From an uncultured Lachnospiraceae bacterium (GTDB taxonomy: Bacteria; Bacillota; Clostridia; Lachnospirales; Lachnospiraceae), in assembly GCA_910579465.1 (NCBI GenBank), contig CAJTUB010000003.1, positions 310,001-374,000 on the forward strand: DNA of 64,000 nucleotides, in the 5' to 3' direction. The position numbers were made by a program, and so were the translations under genes. How positions within the stretch are numbered: the stretch's first letter is position 1; the number at the start of each line of letters is the position of its first letter. Below the pieces are notes generated by a model. It was given only the letters and a program-made list of their open reading frames with translations. It was not told where the DNA came from and did not search any database. Below, in pieces: positions 32,739-40,257 of the stretch.

Positions 32739-33641
32739 ATGGAAACCAGAACAAAAGACATCACAAAGAAGCGAATGTTCACATTTCTTTCAATTGTATT
32801 TGGAATATTATATATTCCGTGGATTATTGGCATGATTGTACCGGGTCTTGGAGAAACCGTGTATGGAATCATTCGTTTTCCGCTTGTATTTATGGGAACA
32901 CCTGCATTGGCTGTTTTTATCACAAGAAAGCTGACAAACGATACAACACCGTTGAAGTTCAGTACAAAAATTTTTAAGAATAAAAAAGCACTATTATTTT
33001 CAACACTGATTCCGGGTGCTGCTATTTTTCTGGGTACAGTATTGTTCTTTTTGATATTTCCGGAAGATTTAGATTTTCAAGGCAGATACATTTCAGAAAC
33101 ATATGGTGCCTATGGCGCACCGCAAGAGATTGAACTGACAATTGCTACGATGTTCCTTATGGGATTCATCATTTATGCAATATCGGCTGTTGCATTTCCG
33201 GTATGGTATATAGCACTTGGAGAAGATATTGGCTGGCAGGGATATATGCTTCCTTTATTGTGCAAGAAAATGTCTGTGAAATGTGCCGTTATAATCAATG
33301 GTGTATTATGGGGCCTGGCCCATGCCCCATTAATTTATTATGGCATGAATTATGGTACGGATTATTTCGGGGCGCCGTACACAGGAATGCTAATGATGGT
33401 TTTAGTGACTATTGTACTTGGGACATGGATGTCTTATATAACATTAAAGACAAAGAATTGTATGTACGCGGCAATTATTCATGGTGCTGCTGATATTATC
33501 GGAGAAGCAGGTACATGGATATCATTATCTACAAAAAGTAGTTTGCTGGGACCGATACCGACAGGAATGATTGGTTTGAGTGTTTTGCTGACAGGGGCGG
33601 TAATATTGTTCTTTAAAATGCCGGGTGATGCAGAGAAATAA
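32739..33641 (+). CDS. CPBP-family intramembrane protease homologue
   Basis: The 300-residue protein has about eight membrane segments. The Abi/CPBP motifs appear as GEDIGWQGYMLP, WGLAHAP and a later histidine in IIHGAADI. In most family members the first motif is EExxxR; here the second Glu is Asp and the Arg position is Gln, so proteolytic activity is uncertain. CPBP proteins process prenylated proteins or peptides, or protect against self-made bacteriocins. It is co-transcribed with the TetR gene. Confidence 0.8.
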   Translation: METRTKDITKKRMFTFLSIVFGILYIPWIIGMIVPGLGETVYGIIRFPLVFMGTPALAVFITRKLTNDTTPLKFSTKIFKNKKALLFSTLIPGAAIFLGTVLFFLIFPEDLDFQGRYISETYGAYGAPQEIELTIATMFLMGFIIYAISAVAFPVWYIALGEDIGWQGYMLPLLCKKMSVKCAVIINGVLWGLAHAPLIYYGMNYGTDYFGAPYTGMLMMVLVTIVLGTWMSYITLKTKNCMYAAIIHGAADIIGEAGTWISLSTKSSLLGPIPTGMIGLSVLLTGAVILFFKMPGDAEK

Positions 33642-33812
33642 ATTTGGACTTCTCAGGTTGATTGGCAGCAGGGAAAACAACTGAGATTTATTACCATGGA
33701 ATGAAAGAGGAATACATTTTTGGCGGAAAACATTTCATCAGTTCCGATTGCTTGTTGAAATTTGAGAAAAATTTGAGATTTGGGCTTTAAAATAATTGGG
33801 GAGGTGTTTATA

Positions 33813-35915
33813 ATGTCATATCGTATTTTGATTGTTGATGATGAAGAAAAGGTCGTAACAATGCTGATAAATTATTTACAACGTGAGGGCTATCAGGTAA
33901 GCTGCGCAATGGACGGCACGGGCGCTATCCAAAAGGCGAAGGAACAGCCCGATCTGATATTGCTTGACATCAATATGCCGCAGATGGATGGAATTGAGGT
34001 CTGTAAAGCTATCCGCGAGATGGTTTCCTGCCCGATTATATTTCTGACCGCAAGGGACAGCGATGAGGACAAAGTCGAAAGCTTTAGTGCGGGGGGCGAT
34101 GATTACATTGTTAAACCGTTTTCGCTCGCGGAATTAGGTGCACGTATAGAAGCGCATTTACGCCGGGAAAGACGCAGTAAAAATATTCAGCGGAAGATTT
34201 TTGGTGAGATAACGATAGACTATTCATCCAGGGAGATAATTGTCCGTGGCGTGTCGTTTGCCGGAGTGGTTCTGCTCTATGGTTCCAACCTTGCAATAGG
34301 TTTTTCCGTTTACGGTGGAACGGATGATTTGACGAGGGCAGTACAATCCGTGAAAATTCTCGGTAAGCTGCCTGTGCTTTGTTCCGTGGGGAATTTTTTG
34401 ATTTCCTATTTCGTTTTGCGGATAGTATCATCGTTTTTTATTGGCTTGTTGTTTTGGATGCTGCTTTCGGCAGTCAGTAATGTAAAATATTCAATTATTG
34501 TGGCAGCAGCATTATTATTTGTGGAATATAGCTTGTATAAATTCCTGCCTGTTCAAAGTATTTGGAACGGATTTAAGTATTTCAATTTATTTACTTACAT
34601 AAGTCTGTCTGACCTTTATACGAATTATCTGAATATCAATTTATTTCATTATCCGTTTGGCATACGAAGCATTTCGCAATTAGCGCTGCTTCCTATGTGT
34701 ATATGCCTGGTTGCTGCCTGCACTTTTATTCACTGCAGGAAAAAATCCGTCAATGACAAGGATGTTTCAGGAAAAATCGCTTACCGTATAAGGAGTGTAA
34801 CAGATAAGGTATTACAACGGTTTGGTCTTTTTGGAATGGAAGCATACAAAGTTTTATGGATACAAAAGGGCATAGTGATTTTTGTTTTATTTCTCTATGC
34901 CGTTTTCGGACTTTCCTTTTCCGCTAACATTCCGTTCTATTCGACTGCCGAAATTTCTGAACAGAACTATATTGGTGAATTATCCGGCGAGATTAATGAG
35001 GATACTTTTTACAGGATAGACTCAATTATGGAGCAGCTTAATAAAGCAATTGCCGATTACGAAACTGCCAGGTTCGATTATGAAAACGGCAGGATTACAA
35101 GGCAGCAGTTAAATCTTTTTGCCCGTGAGGAAGCTGCCGCAAGGAGTAATAAGGAGGGTCTTGCCAAAGTCGAGGTCCGCGCCGTGGAATTGCGGACAAG
35201 AGGCGCGGAAAGGGGATATGTTCCGTGGCTGATTAACGAAACACCGTTTGAAAGCGTGTATGGAACGGCGGCGCAAAATAATCAGCACCGTAACGCGCTT
35301 GTTGCCATTCTGGCTTTGATATTGTTGAGCGCAGGCAGCATGGTGTACGAACGCGGCTCTAATATGACATTTTTATCAGGCTCGACGATTCGGGGACGAG
35401 GTGTGCTTTTATCAAGAAAGATATTACTGTCGGTAATTATATCGGCGGCGGTATGGGCGATTGTTTACGGACGGGAGCTGTATGTTCTGATTACGAAGTT
35501 TGATATCCGGGAATGGGATATTGCGGTGCAGAATCTATCTATGATGACCGAATTCCCAATCCATTGTTCAATTCGGGGCTGGCTGATAATGTTATATGCG
35601 TATCGGCTGTTGGTGCTCGTATGCGGGGCAATTATCGTGCTGTTGCTATCCGCTCTTGCAAAGCGTATGGAGCTTGCATATATCTCAGCTTGTGGCGTAC
35701 TACTGCTGCCGTCCGTGTTATACGCTTATATGGGAGTTCAGCTGCTCAAGCCGTTAGCTTATATTGTCGGTGTAGAGTCTATGCCGCTTTTGCTTGTTGA
35801 AAATGGCGGGGTATCGCAAATTTTGATTTGGGGTGTGATATTTATTATCATTGCGGGTGCGGCTAGTGCCTGGCTTTTTGCGGTAGCTCATAAGTTGAAG
35901 CGCAGAAACGTATAG
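33813..35915 (+). CDS. In-frame chimera: response-regulator receiver fused to an ABC-2 permease remnant
   Basis: 700 residues. Residues 1-120 are a complete receiver domain (acidic pair Asp9-Asp10, phosphoacceptor Asp52 in LLDINMP, Thr79, Lys101 in VKPF). Residues 121-146 match only the start of an OmpR-type winged helix (KIFGEITIDYSSREIIV). Near nucleotides 34245-34260 the sequence changes without a stop to a hydrophobic permease (VSFAGVVLLYGSNLAIG) with two groups of membrane helices and a large extracytoplasmic loop (about residues 385-510). The rest of the regulator, a sensor kinase, an ATPase and the permease N-terminus appear to be missing, which suggests a deletion that joined two genes. 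The start follows GGGGAGGTG. Probably non-functional as a regulator. Confidence 0.7.
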   Translation: MSYRILIVDDEEKVVTMLINYLQREGYQVSCAMDGTGAIQKAKEQPDLILLDINMPQMDGIEVCKAIREMVSCPIIFLTARDSDEDKVESFSAGGDDYIVKPFSLAELGARIEAHLRRERRSKNIQRKIFGEITIDYSSREIIVRGVSFAGVVLLYGSNLAIGFSVYGGTDDLTRAVQSVKILGKLPVLCSVGNFLISYFVLRIVSSFFIGLLFWMLLSAVSNVKYSIIVAAALLFVEYSLYKFLPVQSIWNGFKYFNLFTYISLSDLYTNYLNINLFHYPFGIRSISQLALLPMCICLVAACTFIHCRKKSVNDKDVSGKIAYRIRSVTDKVLQRFGLFGMEAYKVLWIQKGIVIFVLFLYAVFGLSFSANIPFYSTAEISEQNYIGELSGEINEDTFYRIDSIMEQLNKAIADYETARFDYENGRITRQQLNLFAREEAAARSNKEGLAKVEVRAVELRTRGAERGYVPWLINETPFESVYGTAAQNNQHRNALVAILALILLSAGSMVYERGSNMTFLSGSTIRGRGVLLSRKILLSVIISAAVWAIVYGRELYVLITKFDIREWDIAVQNLSMMTEFPIHCSIRGWLIMLYAYRLLVLVCGAIIVLLLSALAKRMELAYISACGVLLLPSVLYAYMGVQLLKPLAYIVGVESMPLLLVENGGVSQILIWGVIFIIIAGAASAWLFAVAHKLKRRNV

Positions 35916-35952
35916 GAGGGAGCGGAGTTCAGGGGGCTTTGAGCCCCCTTTC

Positions 35953-37650
35953 CTACATTTCCTCGGGGCATTCCATACCCAACAGAGCACAGGCGTCTTT
36001 CAACACGGCTTGTACGAAATCCGTAAGGTATAGCCTTGCCTGCTTTGTGCCTTCTTCTGCCCGCAGAATAGGGCATTCATGGTAAAATTTATTAAATGCG
36101 GCTGACAGGGAGACGAGATACCGTGCGATGAAGGACGGCTCATACTTTTCAGCGGCATTCAGGACAGCCTCCTTATATCCGTTCAGGGTTTTTATCAGCG
36201 AATAGGTTATATCATCGGTGAATGCATGATAATCGATGGCATATCCGCTCACCGCTTCCCCTGCTTTACGTAAAACGCTTTTGGCACGGGCATAGGTGTA
36301 TTGTACATAGGGACCGGTTGTCCCGTCAAAGCTGAGAACGTCGTTCCATGAAAAATTGACGTTCTTAATCCGCTGATTGAATAAATCATGGAAAATAATT
36401 GCTCCTACGCCGACCATTTTTGCGGTGCCTTCTTTATCTTTCAGGACAGGATTTTTTTCCTGTATGGCTGCCTTGGCACGTTCCACCGCTTCCTTTAAAA
36501 TGTCCTCTGCATAAATAATATTACCGTTTCTTGTAGAAAGCCTGGCTCCCGCAAGGCTGACCAGCCCATAAGGAACATGGACCAGACCCTCCGCCCAGTC
36601 ATAGCCCATTACCTCAATCGCTTTGAATACCTGTTTGAAATGCAGCGTCTGCTCCAAACCTGTTACATAAAGACATTTTTCAAAATTATAGGTTTCCTTA
36701 CGGTACAAGACCGCCGCAATATCCCTGGAATGATAGATGGAAGTGCCGTCGCTTTTCGTGATTAAGCAGGGCGGCATGTTATATTCTGTTAAATCAATTA
36801 TCCTTGCACCCTGGCTTTCCGTCAGCAGATGCTTGTCTTCCAGCTCTTTTATGAGCGCCGGGACCCGGTTCCGGTAGAAGCTTTCTCCCAGATAGGAATC
36901 GAATGCTACGCCGAGCAAATGATAGACCTGCTCAAATTCAGCCATGCTGATTTCTTTAAACCAGTTCCATAGCTTTAACGCCCCGATATCGTCGTGTTCC
37001 ATTTTAACGAACCAGTCCCTTGCCTCGTCAACCAGCTCCGGGCGTTGCTTTGCTTCCTGATTGAATTTAATGTAAATCCGCAGTAATTCCTTTATCCCTT
37101 CTGCCTCTACCTGTTCCTTAGAGCTAAAATGCTGATACGCGGCAATAAGCTTACCAAACTGTGTCCCCCAGTCTCCTAAATGGTTGATGCGTACGACCTT
37201 GTAACCAAGCTTCTCATAAATTTTGTATAAAGAGTTTCCGATGATAGTCGTGCGCAGATGCCCGACGTGAAAATTTTTGGCAATATTGGGAGAAGAATAG
37301 TCCATGCAGATGGTTTTCCCTTTGCCTGTCTGTGCCATGCCGGACTGATCCCTTGTTAAAGCCTGCAGACATTTGGCGGCGTACACTGCCCGGTTCATAA
37401 AAATGTTACAATAAGCTCCGGCCTGTTCCGCCTTGTCAATTCCAAGGGCAGCTTTCCCGTCATTTAATGCCCGGGCGATTTCCCCTGCTATCAGGGCCGG
37501 ATTTTTGCGCAGCCTCCCTGCCAGGGCAAAGCAGGGGAGGGCGTAGTCTCCTAGTTTTTCCTCCGGCGGAAGTTCCAGTAAGTCATAAAATTCTTCTGCC
37601 GGAGCAGCTTTCGTGACGTTTGATAAATACATACAGATTTCTTTTTTCAT
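35953..37650 (-). CDS. argS: Arginyl-tRNA synthetase
   Basis: ArgS charges tRNA-Arg. 565 residues. The N-terminal additional domain is reduced. The class I HIGH motif is HVGH in SSPNIAKNFHVGHLRTT. The KMSKS position reads RLSTRNGN, one of the variants common in ArgS. The C-terminal DALR anticodon-binding domain begins near YVQYTYARAKSVLRK. AGGTC precedes ATG 37650. The leader (37651-37899) encodes an arginine-rich peptide and a terminator, so expression is probably tuned by arginine supply. Confidence 0.97.
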   Translation of the reverse strand: MKKEICMYLSNVTKAAPAEEFYDLLELPPEEKLGDYALPCFALAGRLRKNPALIAGEIARALNDGKAALGIDKAEQAGAYCNIFMNRAVYAAKCLQALTRDQSGMAQTGKGKTICMDYSSPNIAKNFHVGHLRTTIIGNSLYKIYEKLGYKVVRINHLGDWGTQFGKLIAAYQHFSSKEQVEAEGIKELLRIYIKFNQEAKQRPELVDEARDWFVKMEHDDIGALKLWNWFKEISMAEFEQVYHLLGVAFDSYLGESFYRNRVPALIKELEDKHLLTESQGARIIDLTEYNMPPCLITKSDGTSIYHSRDIAAVLYRKETYNFEKCLYVTGLEQTLHFKQVFKAIEVMGYDWAEGLVHVPYGLVSLAGARLSTRNGNIIYAEDILKEAVERAKAAIQEKNPVLKDKEGTAKMVGVGAIIFHDLFNQRIKNVNFSWNDVLSFDGTTGPYVQYTYARAKSVLRKAGEAVSGYAIDYHAFTDDITYSLIKTLNGYKEAVLNAAEKYEPSFIARYLVSLSAAFNKFYHECPILRAEEGTKQARLYLTDFVQAVLKDACALLGMECPEEM

Positions 37651-37686
37651 TTTGACCTCCGTTTTGGTTTACTTAACAATCCGGAT

Positions 37687-37737
37687 AAAAAAAGAACCGC
37701 AACGGAATCGGCAATCTGCCAAATCTATTACGGTTCT
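37687..37737 (-). terminator. Attenuator terminator in the argS leader
   Basis: Minus strand: AGAACCGTAA and TTGCGGTTCT (10 bp, one G-U) close a hairpin with an inner ATTTGGCAGATTGCCGAT stem, followed by a run of Ts, 37 nt before argS. Its 5' arm can instead pair with CGGTTGC upstream (plus-strand positions 37757-37763), giving an antiterminator. Confidence 0.8.
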
Positions 37738-37809
37738 GCATCTATGAGTTTCAACAGCAACCGCACGGAAACAAGACGTACACTCCTGCAACCATGCGGA
37801 AAATAATGG

Positions 37810-37869
37810 CTACAAGAGCTTACGTCTTACTTCTCTGCGTCTTAAGCTGTTTATGAAAAATGTGCTCAT
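37810..37869 (-). CDS. Arginine-rich leader peptide of argS
   Basis: The 19-codon frame reads MSTFFINSLRRREVRRKLL. Five of seven consecutive codons (10-16) are Arg, using AGA, CGC, AGA, AGA and CGT. AAGGGA lies 9 nt before the ATG, and the frame starts about 25 nt after the predicted transcription start. The last Arg codons (AAGACGTA in the RNA, 37821-37828) can pair with TACGTCTT (37773-37780) just downstream. A ribosome stalled there for lack of Arg-tRNA would therefore change the fold that leads to the terminator. Too short for standard gene calling. Strong as a pattern, unproven as a peptide. Confidence 0.75.
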   Translation of the reverse strand: MSTFFINSLRRREVRRKLL

Positions 37870-37899
37870 AGAAAGTATCCCTTCAATTGTTATGGGAGG

Positions 37900-37928
37900 A
37901 GTATATCATAAAACAAATTTATTTGCAA
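37900..37928 (-). promoter_or_regulatory. Promoter of argS
   Basis: Minus strand: TTGCAA, a 17-nt spacer and TATACT, giving a leader of about 240 nt before argS. Confidence 0.75.
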
Positions 37929-37945
37929 GGGGGGTAAAGACGGGC

Positions 37946-37974
37946 TTGTCTTAAAATCAAAAATAGTGTATAGT
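37946..37974 (+). promoter_or_regulatory. Promoter of the GH8 exo-oligoxylanase gene
   Basis: TTGTCT (37946-37951), a 17-nt spacer and TATAGT (37969-37974), divergent from the argS promoter. The transcript would have a leader of about 125 nt with no clear structure. Confidence 0.6.
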
Positions 37975-38108
37975 AGATTATACTTGGCGGCGTGTTTTTC
38001 CTGTTGTCAGATGCAGTGCCTCTGTTCTGCCTGACGGCGGCATTGAATCGTAAATAGTGGATGAGAAGAGAGTAAGGCTGTGTAACAAAAATTAAGGAGG
38101 AATGAGCT

Positions 38109-39263
38109 ATGGCAGGTGCAGTAAGCACGGGAAAGTACCGTAATCTGTTTGCGGAGTGCGGGATTGCGGAAGAGGAGATTAACAAGAGGTTGGAGGAGAC
38201 GTTCCAGACGATGTTTTATGGCAGCGAGGAGGAACGGATTTACCATCCGGCAGGCGAGGACATGGGGTATATGGAGGACACCGGAAACCACGATGTCAGG
38301 ACCGAGGGAATGTCCTACGGCATGATGATGTGCGTGCAGTTAAACAAAAAGGAGGAGTTTGACCGTCTCTGGAAATGGGCAAAGACCTACATGTATCTGG
38401 ATTCCGGCTGGAACCAGGGGTATTTCGCGTGGTCCTGCCGCACGGACGGGACAAAGAATGCCAACGGTCCGGCGCCGGACGGCGAGGAGTTTTTTGCAAT
38501 GTCGCTGTTCTTTGCGTCAAAGCGCTGGGGAGACGGTGAAGGGATTTTCTGCTATTCGGAGCAGGCAAGGCAGATTCTTTCCGACTGTGTACATAAGGGA
38601 GAGGAAGGGAAGCAGGGGGGACCGATGTGGAATCCGGCAAATAAGCTGATTGACTTTGTTGTCGGCTGTGGTTATTCGGACCCGTCCTATCATTGTCCGC
38701 ATTTTTACGAGCTGTTTGCGGAGTATGCAAACGAGGAGGACAGGCAGTTCTGGAGGGAGACAGCAGCAGCGTCCAGGGCGTATCTGGTAAAGGCGTGTCA
38801 TCCGGTTACGGGGCTTTCCGCGGAGTATGCCGAGTATGACGGCTCGCCGAAGGTATTGAGCGAGAAGGAGTTAAAGATATTTGGAAACAGGCATGACTGG
38901 TTCTACAGCGATGCCTACCGCACGATTGCCAATATTGCGCTGGACTACGAGTGGTACGGGAAAAGCGAGGAGCTGCGTGCGATAGCAGACAGAGTGCAGA
39001 AGTTTTTCGCAGAGACCGTAAAGGACCGTCCGGAGCAGACATACCTTGTCGACGGTACGGTATTAGACCAGCCGGCACTTCATCCGGTCGGACTGTTTGC
39101 CACGAATGCGCAGGCATCCCTGGCAGCAGAGGGACCGTATGCAAAGGACTTTGTGATGAAGTTCTGGAACATGCCGCTGCGCACCGGGGACAGACGGTAT
39201 TACGATAACTGCCTGTATCTTTTTGCAATGCTTGCCTTGTCCGGCAATTACAGGGCATGGTAG
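38109..39263 (+). CDS. Reducing-end xylose-releasing exo-oligoxylanase (GH8)
   Basis: The 384-residue GH8 enzyme is of the Rex type, which removes xylose from the reducing end of xylo-oligosaccharides. Visible: the general acid Glu in DVRTEGMSYGMM, aromatic subsite residues (LDSGWNQGYFAWSC), the Asp in APDGEEFFAMSLFFAS, and the C-terminal RTGDRRYYDNCLYLFAMLALSG. There is no signal peptide, so it works in the cytosol on imported oligomers. AAGGAGGAATGAGCT precedes the ATG. It is convergent with the AraC regulator, with no gap between stops. Confidence 0.92.
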   Translation: MAGAVSTGKYRNLFAECGIAEEEINKRLEETFQTMFYGSEEERIYHPAGEDMGYMEDTGNHDVRTEGMSYGMMMCVQLNKKEEFDRLWKWAKTYMYLDSGWNQGYFAWSCRTDGTKNANGPAPDGEEFFAMSLFFASKRWGDGEGIFCYSEQARQILSDCVHKGEEGKQGGPMWNPANKLIDFVVGCGYSDPSYHCPHFYELFAEYANEEDRQFWRETAAASRAYLVKACHPVTGLSAEYAEYDGSPKVLSEKELKIFGNRHDWFYSDAYRTIANIALDYEWYGKSEELRAIADRVQKFFAETVKDRPEQTYLVDGTVLDQPALHPVGLFATNAQASLAAEGPYAKDFVMKFWNMPLRTGDRRYYDNCLYLFAMLALSGNYRAW

Positions 39264-40046
39264 CTACAATACGGCTTTTTTACGAAAGGCGCCGGGGGTC
39301 ATTCCGGTGCTTTTCTTGAACTGCCGGATGAAGTGGTAGACCTCGTTGTAGCCGGTTTTTAAGGCAATGGTGCCGACCGGGAGCTCCGTCGAGGTAAGTA
39401 AGAGCTTTGCCTCCTCTATTTTGGCGTTGATTACCTCGGTCATGCAGGTGATGCCGAATGCCTTTTTGTAAATCACCTGGAAATAGGACGGCGACAGATG
39501 TGCAAGGTCGGCAAGCTCCTCGATTTTCCAGGGACGTTCCGGGGAGGCGAGGATGGCGCTGCGGACCTGGAGCAGCTCGTAGTAATGGGGAACCGAGAGC
39601 TTCGGCTGCTGGTCCTGCATCCATTCCTCCGCAACCTTGACAAAAAGGCAGCGGATCAGCAGGTCAATCGAGCGTGCCGCGAGCCGGTTTTTGGACTGGT
39701 GTTCGTTCTGGATCAGCTCTAACAGCGTCGTAATTGCTGTATTGTTCGATGTTCTGACCGGAGTATTCAAAGGAAAGGTCAATTCGCTCAGGAACTGCGT
39801 GCGGTTTTCGACCGCAAAATGCAGGTAGTCATCCCGGTAATCGCTGCTGTTTGAAAAGTACCGGTAAGGGGTGCCGGAGTCGATAAGAAGCATACAGGGT
39901 CTTGTCAGGGTATAGGTCTTTTCGCCTAATATCAGGGTAGTTCTTGAGTGGAAGCGCAGAAAAAGAAAGTCCACAAGACCATGCCTGCGTTCTTCGACAA
40001 AGCCGGGCTTCTGCTCACAGTTCAGGGCGACGTAATGAATGTACAT
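39264..40046 (-). CDS. AraC-family regulator of the xylan locus
   Basis: 260 residues. The N-terminal cupin-like sensor region (about 1-140, including TTLILGEKTYTLTRPCMLLI) is followed by the AraC double helix-turn-helix (about 160-258: WKIEELADLAHLSPSYFQVIYKK, then IALKTGYNEVYHFIRQFKKSTGMTPGAFR). The start is ATG 40046, preceded by AGGAGGTC; a longer frame from 40097 crosses the promoter. Its promoter overlaps that of the divergent GH43-GH51-GH10 operon. It probably senses a xylan-derived sugar; activation or repression cannot be decided. Confidence 0.92.
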   Translation of the reverse strand: MYIHYVALNCEQKPGFVEERRHGLVDFLFLRFHSRTTLILGEKTYTLTRPCMLLIDSGTPYRYFSNSSDYRDDYLHFAVENRTQFLSELTFPLNTPVRTSNNTAITTLLELIQNEHQSKNRLAARSIDLLIRCLFVKVAEEWMQDQQPKLSVPHYYELLQVRSAILASPERPWKIEELADLAHLSPSYFQVIYKKAFGITCMTEVINAKIEEAKLLLTSTELPVGTIALKTGYNEVYHFIRQFKKSTGMTPGAFRKKAVL

Positions 40047-40085
40047 GGCAGACCTCCTGATAAAATAATAAATCAATTTATTGCA

Positions 40086-40125
40086 ATTATACAGCATTGC
40101 GGAAAGAAAAGCAAGGTGCTAAACT
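40086..40125. promoter_or_regulatory. Overlapping divergent promoters of araC-type gene and xylan operon
   Basis: Plus strand: TTGCGG (40097-40102), 17 nt, TAAACT (40120-40125), driving the GH43 operon. Minus strand: TTGCTT (complement of 40109-40114), 17 nt, TATAAT (complement of 40086-40091), driving the AraC gene. Their -35 regions lie within each other's spacers, so the two promoters should compete. Confidence 0.6.
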
Positions 40126-40135
40126 GGACATGATA

Positions 40136-40204
40136 GGATTTTCCGCATTTGGCGTACAGCCGCAGCTTCCGGAGCTGTCCGGGCATACGAAGATGCGGAA
40201 ATCC
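40136..40204 (+). promoter_or_regulatory. Large hairpin at the 5' end of the xylan operon mRNA
   Basis: GGATTTTCCGCAT (40136-40148) pairs with ATGCGGAAATCC (40193-40204) with one bulged T, enclosing a second stem CAGCT/AGCTG. It begins about where transcription should start. It may stabilise the mRNA; no terminator run follows. Confidence 0.5.
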
Positions 40205-40257
40205 GCTATAGCGTTTCTCAAGGGTTTACATTACAGCTGATTGAAAGGAGAAGGCAG

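Noticed and set aside
37651..37899. T-box riboswitch upstream of argS
   Set aside because: The conserved T-box sequence before the terminator is absent; a leader peptide with Arg codons explains the region better.
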